Below are positions 24,000-35,550 of a stretch of 64,000 bases of DNA, piece by piece. The notes below the pieces were generated by a model. The model made no database searches, was not told the origin of the DNA, and saw nothing but the letters and a program-made list of their open reading frames with translations. The DNA is from Lentinus brumalis (Eukaryota > Basidiomycota > Agaricomycetes > Polyporales > Polyporaceae): contig MARA01000002.1 of the NCBI GenBank assembly GCA_001792895.1, positions 1,364,001 through 1,428,000 on the forward strand, in the 5' to 3' direction. The position numbers and the translations under genes were made by a program. Numbering within the stretch: position 1 is the first letter of the stretch; each line of letters starts with the position of its first letter.

Positions 24000-24930
24000 G
24001 TTAACCAGCTCATGCACACGCTGCCATGGCAGCAATCGCAGGACGACCACCATGGATCGGGCAGCGCGAAAGTTCTATTCAGGCTTTCAGCTTTGGTCGT
24101 CCACTGTGCGTCGAAACCATGCCTACTGTATCTGTGCTCTCCAGACATTCGAAGCTCATGTGCACGATGTACTGAACTAGGGCCGACGCATCATCACATC
24201 TGTCTGTGCGTGTTCCTTGCCACTCGGAGCACCCGCTCTAACAATACCTCTCATACCCGCGACTGGCAGATAGAAGTCGTTCGTGCCCGACACTGCTGTC
24301 AGGCGCAGCCGCCCTTCCCCTTCAGCACCCGCTCATGGGAGGCGTCACCTCGTCCAAGCTCATCGATTGACATTGACGTCGTCATGTATCATCCCATCCA
24401 ACGCGAGCTCATGTCGGTCGAGCCCATATATCCGTGTTGCGGACATCGACAACACGGTCGTCACACCACCCAGAATTCTCCTATCTATATCCATCGCTCT
24501 TGAGTGTGGGAGCCCTCGCTTGCACCGCCGAAAGATAGCTGACGCTGATTTTTGCTAGTGTACGCGAATTCGCTCCTTGCAGTGTATGGATCTGCTATGA
24601 TCCGGTCACTATGTCATATAACACATGCATTCTAGCCTCAACTCCCGCGAGCCTCAATCGAACAAAGGGCTGGAGCAGTCAGGCGCGAATGCGGGTGTTG
24701 CGGGCGCGTGCGGGGAGCTGCGCGTGCGGATCGGGCGGAGAGGAGAGAGGCGCGTGAGAGGGACAGAAGACGACGTCGCGGACATCAATGCGGATCTGCG
24801 GAGGCGGTTCCTTGCGAGGCAGCTTGTGTCGGCGACGGAGCGGGACGGCGAGGAGGTGGAGGTGGGTCTGTCGCGGGTGCGAGGGAACGAGGAGGGAGGA
24901 GACGACGTGGATATGGTGGTCGACTGAACG
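24000..24930. other. no confident gene
   Basis: A plus-strand ORF at 24625-24927 has a plausible helical stretch (DVADINADLRRRFLARQLVS) but no recognised domain. It overlaps the degraded 3' part of the MFS copy on the other strand. Nothing else is supported. Confidence 0.25.
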
Positions 24931-24939
24931 CTCTTCCTC

Positions 24940-25975
24940 ATCGTTGGGTCTTGTCGCGCGTCGCGTGACGATGAGGAAGGTTCCAACGTACTTGGCCCAG
25001 ATGGAAGCGTGTGAGAGGTTGATGGAGTAGCCGATGACGCATAGCGTCCTGAAGGTACGATGCGGTGAGTCGGAGCGCGCATGAGTTAGCTGCATGTGCG
25101 ACGTACACGGTGATGATATCCCACAAGACCTAGAAACATAGCTTCAGCCCCATGGTATTCGACACAGAGCGTCTCACGCACCGTGATCCCAGAAAGCCAC
25201 CTCGAGGGCCTAGACATTTTGATGACAAGGCTTGAAGAGATGAGAAAATCAGTCGATGCGACGTGACGGGGCCACAAACAAGGGTATACATACTTGGCTG
25301 GTATTGCGCAGACGTAGAAGGGGGAGCAGTTGCGCGCTGAGGGTTTAACACTTCGCAGATCGAGCCTACTCCCCAGAAAGTACAAGGTCTGTGGAACACC
25401 GTCAGACAGAGGATACCAGCCACAGAAGAGTAATACTTACAAGTGCAATGTTGTATCTGTTTCCGGTCAGGTCCAGCTGGGTGACAAGACCTTGCAGTTT
25501 CGCATTCCCTGAATAGATTGAGTGAGCCTCTCCAATGTCCTTGGGCAAGCGGGACGACTCACCTATGTTCGCTCTGGCCAAGAACGAGCAGAGGTACATA
25601 CCGCACCGCTCACCGTCGTCTGCCTGCAGTCGGCGAGATGCACACAGCCGCGCAAAGGGGCTCCCTGCGAGGCTGGGAGTAAGGGAGTACCGCAGCGTGC
25701 TTGCCTCGCTGCAGGTGTGCTCTTGCCATTGTGGAGGTGTGCTCTCGGCTGCGTGGGGGCAAGGTACTTCCCTCGCGTCTTGTACATGAATGCCAACATG
25801 CTTACCTTGATCTACGTCTCCCAGTCTGGCCCTCAACACGTCTCCAGTGCCCTCCAAGCGCACCCGGGCTCTCCAGTACATCCTCCCGCGCGAGTCTTGG
25901 CAGAGCGACGAGTGCGTCCAACTCACTCCGCTCATGATCGAGAGCTTTTGCCATCTTCGAAGCACTGATCAGTGT
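24940..25975 (-). pseudogene. MFS transporter (allantoate-permease-like), internally deleted copy
   Basis: Minus-strand pieces match one MFS protein in order: MYLCSFLARANI (end of TM1 region), then an intron (GTGAGT...ATTCAG), GNAKLQGLVTQLDLTGNRYN, IAL, then after a damaged stretch LVIKMSRPSRWLSGIT, then an intron and LWDIIT. The next recognisable piece is TLCVIGYSINLSHASIWAKY, GTFLIV, which belongs near TM9-10 of this family. About half of the transporter, from TM4 to TM8, is therefore missing, and the C-terminus does not continue normally. Intact relatives would be plasma-membrane proton symporters of small organic anions. Consensus introns survive. The upstream part is duplicated at 15640-16360. 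Confidence 0.7.
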
Positions 25976-26400
25976 TCTTGTGTGAGGACGTGTTAGCATG
26001 AGGCGCAGAGCACTCACGGATTCTTGTTGTGTAGAAGGTCCTTAGTAATCCCAGTCAGCTGCCTCCAGAGTTCATGTAAATTTCATAAGCGAGGAGGTCG
26101 GACCAGGGAGAGATTGAGTAGACTGCAGGAAGGACATGAGAAGAAGACTCAACCGAGCACGCTCGCGACAGTCTCGTCAGGCGCCCAGGTTGTCACGCCC
26201 ATCCAGTCCGACCAGCTCATGCCTCAGAGTCGAACCAAGGCCTTTCAAAAAGTATTTTCGCACCAAGGAGAGCCTTTTACCATGCTCTATGACCGGTTTA
26301 TGGACTTACACGGCCCTTAGATTCTAGCACACAATTCGAACCAGCATGGGCGCTTTGCTGCGACCAGCGTGATCCTAGACGCGTGACATAACGCGCGTGT
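25560..26400 (-). repeat. direct duplicate of 15640-16360
   Basis: Second copy of the block described at 15640-16360. It covers the 5' flank and first exons of the MFS pseudogene. Conserved islands are interrupted by indels. Confidence 0.7.
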
Positions 26401-26715
26401 CGCACGCAACTGGCCGCCTTGGGGCACGTCCTACTCATACTCTGCTCCATGTCAAGCTGCACGAAGTATTAAAAAAAGCGTGTATTGCCTGCACTATTTG
26501 CTGAGACGCAAGTACAGTAGAAGATAAGTTAAATAGTAGACCTGGAGGAGAAAGCGAACGTCTAAGGAAAGATATGTACACACAGAATATGCGAATGTGT
26601 GTAAGTACTTTTGAGGACTATGCAGTCAGATTAGGCCGAAACGAGTGAGATGAACGAGCGAGGGAGATGAACGAGTGAGGGAGGAAGGAGACTAGCGAAC
26701 ATAAATGGAGATAGT
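26401..26715. other. AT-richer spacer
   Basis: No gene seen. Short imperfect repeats (GATGAACGAGTGAGGGAG-type) lie at about 26650-26690, in the 3' flank of the gene that follows on the minus strand. Confidence 0.3.
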
Positions 26716-29700
26716 TCAACGCCTAGTGGGCCGCTTGGCCAGTATGGCCTGCGTGATATGGTGTACGATGCTCTTCCATGCATCGGACAGCATGGGGTTT
26801 CTATCGGGATGATACAACTGTGACTCCAGCGTGAGCAGAAATCGGAGAGTCATGGTAATTGCTTATCTTACCGATACTAGTACCATGTACTGACGATGAG
26901 AACTGACATCGGACGGCGGCCAGTTGGCAGGCAGGGGATTCAGCGGATGATTGAACTTCTCGACGATGGTCTTCACGATGATACGCCATGTCTTGTCCCG
27001 AAGCTTCTGCGCGATGTCAACTGCAGTCGAATACGGGATATGGTTGATGAACTCCTCTGCCGCAGGTTCGGGCGATGCCTGACGCGGTGGGCTGGCAGGA
27101 CGCTCCCGGTCTTCCATGCCTACACCTGTAGTAGCACGGGACTGTTCCGGTGCTGGCGAGCATGACTCGCGGTGGAACGCTGGAGGCGGAGAGGCGGCAT
27201 CGTACGAGTGGAACTTGAACCTGAAGTACGACTCATCATCATCCTCCGACGACGACTCGGAGCTCGCCGGAACCTTCTCCTTGGCCTGTGTAACTCGCGG
27301 CTGTCAGCTCTCGCCCCAGCGGTCGGACGCATGTCGAAGCTTACCTTCCTTGAGCGTGCAGACTGCTCGTAAGTGTACTCGTCTTCAACTTGTTCACGCT
27401 CCTTATCCTGTGGTTTCGGTCAGCGGTGCATTGACTGGGGTGTGGACCGCAGTACGAACCTCACGGAATAGATCCAACTTCTTGGTAAGTTCCAGGCAGA
27501 AGACCTCGAGAATCTGTCTGATCTTGCTATAGTTGTGGTGTGAGTCGTCTATAACGTCCAGAAGAGGCCAGACAAGATCGGTGAGCACCGCCTCAACGCC
27601 ATAGACTCCGCTCTTGAGAGCGAACCGCGTCATCTCCTTGTGGTCTGAGGTGTGACCAAACGCATCAGTGAGCACGCTGACGATGCGGTCGACGCTACAC
27701 CTCTCCAGCCAACTAGGCGTGATGAACTCGCGCATCTCGGTGGTCTTCCACTGCTCAGCCGTTGCGATCTGTACAGAAATGATGTTGAGTGTAATATAGC
27801 TCAGGACGCTCGAAGGAGTAAGGACTCACGTCCATATAGAACTCTGTCTTTTTGTAAGCAAGCTCGAACTCCCGGAACCCGCCCATGGGGTCGTAGAGCG
27901 TTCGGGAGATCTTGAACCGGAAGTGCTGCAGCAGCCACAAGCTATCCTCCGAGAGTCGCTCCATTTGAGAGAACGCGTCGTTGCGCTCGCTACTTGTGAG
28001 GCTCACGCACTCGGTAACGAACTGATAGATGTAGCCGAGGGGCTCTAGTACGCCGTGCAGACCTCCGGGGCCGATAAAGAATGCCGAGTTGAACTTGATC
28101 TCGTGCGATGTGGCGATAAATGACTCGGGGTTACCCTGCGGTGCAGCTGCACGGCACTCGCGCGCGAGATCAGTGAGAAAGCCAAGAGGCTGGTACACCA
28201 CCCGAGGCAACTCCTCAAGCAGTTGGCGATGTCCGAGTAACGAGCCGCGGCCTGCAAGCCACGGAGACAAGACGAAGGTGATCATGGAGGTGTGCTGGGC
28301 GAACTCCTCGAACGGAGAGCCAAAGGGCTTCCACAACCACTTCAATGAAAGATCAGTACAGAGTTGGCAGGAATGATGCGTCTACAATCCTCACCCATGG
28401 CTCCTGGGGGTCTGGTGCTTCCATGTTGCTGAGGAGGCGTTCCAACGTCTTATGTGCCTCAGGGATTTTCAGAGGCTGAGGCGATATCAGCGGGCACTGG
28501 CAATGTGAGAACAAGCGGTAGAGGACTCACAGTCCTGCGTGAACGTGTGGATGGTCCTTCATCGGGGGTTTGCGAACCATCCCCCTTGGTCGAGCTAGTC
28601 GACGATGTCGGATTGGACCGAGGCTGGGGGTTGTCATCAACGTCGAAGTCGGACTCATGGCCCGCCGGAGATGTCTCAGACTCAGGCGCATCGTCGGACT
28701 CCTGCGCAGCCTGCTCATCAGCTGGTAGAACCAGGTTTCCTGCTCCCGGGGCTAATGAGATAAAGACGATATGGTGGAAGCCTGAACCAGCGCCCCGTAT
28801 AGAAGTTGACAACAGAGCCCTGGAACCAACACCTTCAGATTCAGTAACCGGCATCGACTAAGGCGAGAAACTACACACTTCTCCCAGTCAGAGAACGTGA
28901 CTTTGTTCATGTCTCCTTGAGGTACAGGCTTCAGCAGGCTCGAGCGCCCTGCGCCCTGCAGCACAACCTTGAGGAGATGCCATCCCGGGTCGCTCAACTG
29001 AGCGAACTCCGGCTTCACACCGCTATAAGCAGTAATGACGGCATTCTTGATGACCTCGTTCGAGGCTTGCTTGGGCAGAGTGACTGCTTGTACATGTCCC
29101 CCGTCGTTCAGGTCTTGCAGCCTGTATGACCAGCGTGAGGATCGACCACCAAAGACGACTCACAATGTACAGCACGTCGGACAAAAGTACTCACTTTTTG
29201 AGATTTGGTTTGGGATATTCATTGGCGTATACCTCGTCGGTACGGTCTGCGAGGACGACAGTGTACTTTGCAACTGGTACTGCCGGCTCTTTACGTGTCT
29301 TCTTCCCACTGGCCCGTTGAGAGTTCGGAGCTGACTCTGAGGATACGGTTTTCTTTCTCTTTTGAGGGACGGCTTTGGACTTGAGTTGAGAGGTGGCTTC
29401 GTAAGCCTGCACCCAGAGGAAGAGGTCAGCAAATCAGTCTGCCATAGGATGAAGACTGAAGCGCACCTTGGCCGTTGGATCGAACTTCTTCGGTTCCACC
29501 GTTACTCCAGGCCCCTTCTCCCTTTGCTCCCGTTTCTCGGCTTGAGAGAGAAATGTGGGAAGAGTGCCTGATCGAGAACCAGACAGCGAGGCTGCCGTGG
29601 CACCGAAGGCACGACCGGCACCATGAGACGAAGGTCGCGCTGAGGAAGCGGAGGTCGAAGAGTCGACAGTAGGGCTTGGAGCAGTGAAAGTCGGAGGAGC

Positions 29701-29976
29701 AGAAGCGGAGGATTGAGTCGGCTCAGCGACAGGCTGGAGATGATCGCCCGTGAGTGCGACAACAGCCAGCAAGAACAAGAGACTCACCACAGTCGGAGGA
29801 GCTATATGCTGAGAACCGTAGTGCCCGCATACTACGCACTTAGACGCAATATACTTCGGATCCAGAAGAGCCTCAGCTGTGAGCTCGGCTGCGCCTTCCG
29901 GGATGAAAAAGCCACATGCTTGTCCACAATTTGCGACTTGGCATCCGCCGTACTGCGGAACGCTGGGGAGCGTCAT
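26716..29976 (-). CDS. large multi-exon conserved Agaricomycete protein, function unknown
   Basis: The start ATG at 29976 begins MTLPSVPQYGGCQVANCGQA. Exon 1 (29976-29788) contains a probable zinc-binding pattern (C..C...C, later CVVCGHYGSQH) and ends at a GTGAGT donor. Following exons encode a Ser/Thr-rich linker, KYTVVLADRTDEVY, FSDWEKC, HHIVFISLAPGAGN, an acidic linker, the conserved core EFAQHTSMITFVLSPWL ... GGLHGVLEPLGYIYQFV ... LWLLQHFRFKISRTLYDPMG, further helical exons, and a C-terminal exon with QLYHPDRNPMLSDAWKSI before the stop at 26716-26718. The HPDR with flanking helix is J-domain-like. Introns are regular (GTGAGT or GTAAGT). I found no stop within the exons inspected, but did not verify all junctions. 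It is a family of multi-copy hypothetical proteins in mushrooms, as far as I recall. It may be cargo of the element. Confidence 0.6.
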
Positions 29977-32900
29977 AGAGAAGTAAAGGAATGTGTGGAT
30001 GGGAGCTGAGTACCAGTGAAAGGAGAGTGGCAGCAAGAGAGTAAGATGCGAAAGAAACAGTTCAAACTTCGCCTTTGAAAGGAGGTGAAAATTACGCACC
30101 AAAAAGTCAGACCTGGGATAAGGCCTGCTCCAATCAAAAAGGAGTGTTATATTCAAGTCACGCAGTTGGTCCTCGCATTATATCTGCGTTGTGACGATAG
30201 AGTCTGCTGGCCATAATATGGCATGTGGCATGGTGGCATAGACTTTCTGAGCTCTCTAAGTGGTGGGTACCGTGGTTCTGTTGACGAATCTATGCATAAG
30301 GTAGGAGTTCAGTATCACTCCTGCCAGAAAGAGCTCGGTTCGAAGCCGGCTGATGGGCAGCTACAAGTGCGCGTCTGTGATGTCACGCAGGCAAGCGCCA
30401 GACTGAGTTCGAATTGTGTGCTGATTTCTTATGGGTGTATAAGCCCAGAAACGGTTCCATTAGCTCAGGTTTAGGTCAGACTAGGTGCCAAAATAGTTTC
30501 CTTTGGTCAATAAGTCCACGAGGCACCTTAGAGGCAGCGTGACAATGCGGGCGCTTCTGACTTGTCCTTCCACTGTACTTGAGTATAAGTCCACCGTCTT
30601 AGGCCTTCAAGTTAATGCGGACCTGTATGCCGATGTAAGGTACTGCCAGAGGCTGCCTGTGAGCCCACGGTGTTTGCAGGTAATGTTATCCGTTGCACCG
30701 AGAAGATGCTTTGCTCGGAGCTGATGGCAGGGGCTCATTATCAGGGGAAACAACAGGGAACTGAACGGCGCCGGTACGTACTGTCTCCTTGTGCTTGGAT
30801 GGTGGACTGACCGATTTCTCGTTCTTGTGGCATCGAGCTCAAGCCAAGCTGGGGTGTATGACAGCAGGGATGCAGCCGCGGTCCCGGACTTACGAGTAGC
30901 AACTTCCCGGGACTGATTGGAGGGCCTCGCACAGCCCGCCTGAGGGAGCGGAGATCATGCTACACGTGATGCATTCCTGGTCCTGTGAGTTCATTCCGCT
31001 GGCTCACCACGACTTTGTCGATCCAGAACGTCGAGGGTCATGGTCGGCGACAGAGACCTTCTCATAACACGGGGCTGAGGCCGGTAGTCTTGGCTCTTCC
31101 GGTCGCACGAGAACATGAAGGGGAGCATCTGGACGATAACGACGTCGACCATGACGCCCACAGCCCGGGGGTTCGTCCAGCCGTTTGTCTTCGAATAAAG
31201 CCGGCCGCGTCGAGCATGACTGACCTTCGATAGTCTTCTAGCGCACATGCACGGCTCGTGTTCGACTCGAGCGACGGCTACTTACGTATCCGGTGGAAGC
31301 AGACGACACCGAGATGTTCCTGCGCCTGCCGGGATTCTGTAAGCAGCTACGTACAGTGTCTCCCGGGGGCATGCTCTGTGTAATCTGGTGACCGACTCCG
31401 CGATGGATACAGAGAGACGGCAGCGGCGAGACGGCGGACTGCGCATTGCCCGCGGTATACGGGAGACAAAGCCAGGGCGCGCAGCTGTGCGCACCAACTC
31501 CGCCGTCTACGGCAGTCGAGTTCGAGGTACGTACCTTGCGTCTCCAGCTTTGGAACGTCAGCTGAAGTGTACTTCAATTTGTAGGGATGTCAGTATCTCA
31601 CCGTGGCGACTGCTTGAGTGCACAGAGCAGCTGGCATTTCAAGGTGTTGCGTCGCACAGAGGGAGGCACGGAGTCTGGGAGAGACGAGGCGAGACAGTGA
31701 TGGTGGTCAAGAGCAGAGTCGCGTACTTGGCGCAATGGACAAAGTTGGATATGCACTTCAAGTTGCCTTTGTGCCATTTGCTTCCCCGTGCAATGACACG
31801 TCAGTATGCTTGTTCTGGTGGTAGTGCGCCGTCTCGAACACGCCGCGCCAGATTAAGCGCCAGTACCCTCCAGTGGTGCTCCACCTTCAAGATCCCACAC
31901 TGCACTTCCTCCCTTACCTTCCTCCTCCTCCTTTCTCGCTCTCTCGTCCCCTGCTGCTTGCTGGCATGTACTTGCGACACCTACTAGGTTCTTATGGGGC
32001 TGAGAAAGCACTTAAGTACTCAAGATGCGGCTGGTGAAAACCCAAGATGTCGCGGGTGGAGGTGAAGGTTGGGACGACAGAGGGTCTCGCCGCGCGGGCA
32101 TGCATGCATGTCGAGGCCTCGTCATGGTAGACCTGGGCGTGAGTGAGGTACACAGGTACGTGAGTACGCTCAAACTGGGGGATGACACGCGTACCCGGCC
32201 GAAAGAGCGACAGTATGCGTTCGCACGACAGAGGCTCACGCCGCGCGCGCATAAGCTTGCGTTTCGAGGCCGTGTCGTTGTAGAACTTGGCGGTGACGCG
32301 TATCTGGTCAAAAGACCGACGGGACACGTTCAGGGACAGCTACCAAGTACTCGCGTTCACATACGCTCATGGCTCTTCCCAACTCAAGATAATAATTGGC
32401 TCGGGGGAGAGACGTATCAGGATCCCGAGAACACCGCAGGGCGCGTTCGCGTTGACACCCCGTACTCGACATCCGCGGCGTGAACCGGTGAAGAGGGTCG
32501 TTTGCTTCTGACCATTTGGTATACAGTCAGTTGAACGCACTCTTCTGTAGTACGAGGCACGGGGTACGTCCTGAAGAGCTGTAGGTTGCTCCGGTGGTCG
32601 GTGAGTTGTCCCGTCGCTGTCGGAAACAGGTACGTCCATCTACAGCAGAAGTTAGCGCAAATAGCCTTGGATGCTCTGAGATACGAGGTACGCCGTCCAT
32701 AAACCTCAAGACGTTCTCAGCAGATGCGTGGGATGCAGGAGAAAGTTTGCCGATGTCATAGCCTCCAGCACAGACTGGACGTCTCCAGCCCAGGAGCGGC
32801 TGCGTAAATACCTCGACCGTTCACGAGATTCTGCACGACGAACGCAAGGAACATGTGCAACAGTGTCGGCGACGATGAACTACCGGTAAAGGTTCGTACT

Positions 32901-35340
32901 CACATACAATTCGAGTCGTACCTCCTCCGTTACTTCCCGTTGAAACGTTGATGCCGGACGCCTTCTTGACGCCAATGCAATCACGACCTCGGATGTAGCA
33001 CCACTGTTCGCACTCGAAGCCCTCAGCCCAATCTCGCCGCTAGCCTCGAGCCTCTCGCTCTCCTCTGGCCCACACCCATCTCGTACTAGAGAATCCACGC
33101 CCGGCCTACGCAGCGCATAGCGGCAGGGCGACGCAGTATCTCGATGGAGACCCCGACGATCGCACAAGCTCCGCGGAGCGCGCCCGGTTTGGACGACAGT
33201 TTGACATTCTTCTATTCATCGCTCCTCCCACCACTCATCTCGCTCTCCAATGCGTCTCTCTACTGTAATATGGCCCTCCACGACCATGTACGATACCTCC
33301 TACGATAGCAGACGACGATTTCACTCAGCAGGCTCACTGTACTATCTCGACGACGAACGCGGGACGGTGCGCGACTCGTTTAGCTGGACGGGCCATAGCA
33401 CAGTAGCACTCTCGCCTCGCCTCTCTTGTCCGCCTCTCGCCGAGCTGGTACTCTCCGCCGGTCTCAGATTCTGACTTAGCAGTTTGTGATCCCAGTTCTC
33501 GTTCCAGTCACTGCACCCTGTGTACTTAGGGATGCGTCTCCCCAGCCAATGCAGCTTCAGTTTTCACCCCATCCCTTGGTGTGCAGCTCATCCACACAGC
33601 CCTCTTCGACCTCGATAGTCAGCCTCTTGTATTTGACAATGACTACGACTACCTACTCGACATAGCGATTGTTGACGACATACTAGACGTCCAGTTCGAT
33701 GTCTCTATATTCACTGCCACTGGACAGACCTGGGTGTCTGTCTTCTTTCTCTCTTTCTCTCCTCCTCTCTCCTCCCCTCGTGGATACTCGACGACTTCTC
33801 GCAAGGCTTTCAATCTCACATCATGCGCCTGCAGGTCTGTTATCGTGTGCCGCCAACATTTGGGCTACCTATTTGCCCGCCGAAGCCTGCCGCTGTGCTG
33901 GTTTGTGTGAGCTCACGACATATTGTTGTCGCGATATCGTATCCTCATCCCCGAGGCTGCCCTTTCCGCGACCTTCCCCCCCTCTCCCAATCATTGGCGC
34001 GTCCCTGGTCTGCATTCTATAAAAGTTAACAGGCACTGTCGTTCCTACGTGCCGAGTCCGCGTGCTGGATTGCGAAAGAATCTGTCCATTGGTCCAAGAC
34101 GTACAGTACCATCACCCGCTCAACGCTCGTCTCACATCGGACCGATACTTCGACCTGTGAAGTGAGCACCAATCCTACAGCACCATGTGGCAAGTTCGCA
34201 ATCTCTCGCACGGCTAGCTGCGAAGTCCGGCGAAGTCAAGCGAACGTCCGGCTCGATGCCGCTCTCACTGCAAGCAAGTACGATGTCTCTAACATTCGTT
34301 TTGTCCAGACCACCCACGCGCGACCCAATAGATATATTCAGCACGCGGGTGGATCGCTTTCAACAACACGGTCTCGTCGGTCACACGTTGGCCCTCTTCC
34401 TTCCGCACCACTACGTCTCCTGCGACTGAAGTGTGAGATACACATGGACCATCAGGTAGCTCTCAGAGCATGTCAAGGGCCCGACATCTGATCTGTACTG
34501 ACCTTTTGTTATAAGAGACCATGCCCGGCATGTCTGTTCTCGGATAAATAATGAGCTCGAGCCGCATCCCTTGATGAACGGGCTTCATGAGGCGTACGAG
34601 GAGTCCGTGGTGAAACCCTCTCGGAACCGGCGAGCAGTAGGATGTCCGATAGCAGGGAAAAGGAGGTCGTCAGGAGGTCACAATGTAGTGAGACCGTCGA
34701 TGCCGAGGGCAGAGCAGCGCATAGGGTAGTCACATGTTTGGGATTGCGTACACAAAATCTAGTCAGTCTATGCCTTGGAGCAACCACTGCATGGCCGGTC
34801 AGGCTCCTCAGAAAGGCACGTGCGTAGCACGGGAGACGGTGGTCAGGAAGCATCTGATATTCCCAAGTTCCAACGAGCAGGACAGTAACATTGACACGAG
34901 GTCATTGATCATCTGAAGAAATAGCCTAGTCAGTTCACTGCTAAAACAGGACGATACAGTACGTACTGTTCAGTTCTTCGATGTGTCACTCGACAAGCTT
35001 CACTCTCAAGTTGACCGATGTTCCGTGTCCGCTGGCTGGTCAGCCTGGACATTGCAATGTCCAGTGTAGACAGCTCGAGGACGAAGACACATCAAGCGAG
35101 CGACATTACCAACTTTGTACACACGAAGAATTGTCCTGCTGCTCTCCCGGGCACAGAGCTCTTTGTGTCATCTGCATTGGGATTAGCTCATTACTTACCA
35201 CTTGTTATGAATTTGAATTACATATTTTCACTCCTTGATAATCATTTCGAATGATATAGATTGCATTTTATATCAGACAATAATGCAATAAATAGGCGCA
35301 CACTGGCAACATCACTCTGGTCAAAAAACCTGTGCTGCAA
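29977..35340. other. right third of the transposon: no confident gene, several coding-like scraps
   Basis: I found no assemblable gene. Scraps worth noting: minus strand ~31000-31200 (TNGWTNPRAVGVMVDVVIV, possibly membrane-protein-like); an internal imperfect duplication at about 32085-32150 and 32235-32300 (GCCGCGCGSGCAT...CGAGGCC...GTAGA); and a plus-strand exon-like piece at about 33590-33725 (LFDLDSQPLVFDNDYDYLLD) after a TGTGCAG acceptor. The last 400 bp before 35340 are AT-rich. Confidence 0.3.
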
Positions 35341-35344
35341 CATC

Positions 35345-35538
35345 ATCAAACAACCTGTCTCAACCTGTGTCAGTAAGAAAGTAGTAACAACCTGTGCAGC
35401 CTTGCAACCTGTGCATTCTTTGGGTGGGGACCTGTGCACTTGGTGGTCACTAACCTGTGTCATGTTATCATTGAACCACCCACCTGTGTCACATTACAGC
35501 CACCTGTGTCCCTTCATGTGGGAAGTAATTTTTCCCCA
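35345..35538 (-). repeat. right terminal inverted repeat and subterminal ACCTGTG array
   Basis: Copies of AACCTGT or CACCTGTG at about 35352, 35362, 35388, 35405, 35430, 35451, 35480 and 35502 are the inverse of the left-end array. The reverse complement from 35538 starts TGGGGAAAAATTAC, which shares its first ten bases with the left end. Confidence 0.7.
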
Positions 35539-35550
35539 AAATACCAGCCA

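Larger units (their letters stand above)
9540..35538. mobile_element. proposed ~26 kb DNA transposon with inverted ends and integrase-type transposase
   Basis: The left end (from 9540) and the reverse complement of the right end (from 35538) both begin TGGGGAAAAA, then A or T. Within 250 bp of each end lie eight or nine copies of a CACAGGT/GCAGGT motif, in + orientation at the left and as ACCTGTG at the right, spaced about 18-35 bp. This is what transposase-binding subterminal repeats look like. An intact DD34E integrase-type gene lies just inside the left end and is transcribed inward. The interior also holds an intact 595-aa gene, conserved basidiomycete genes and broken host-gene pieces. 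No target-site duplication was found: the flanks read GTTATAG on the left and AAATACC on the right. The boundaries therefore rest on the inverted ends alone. The tandem array beginning 13 bp beyond the right end might instead belong to the element. Confidence 0.6.
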
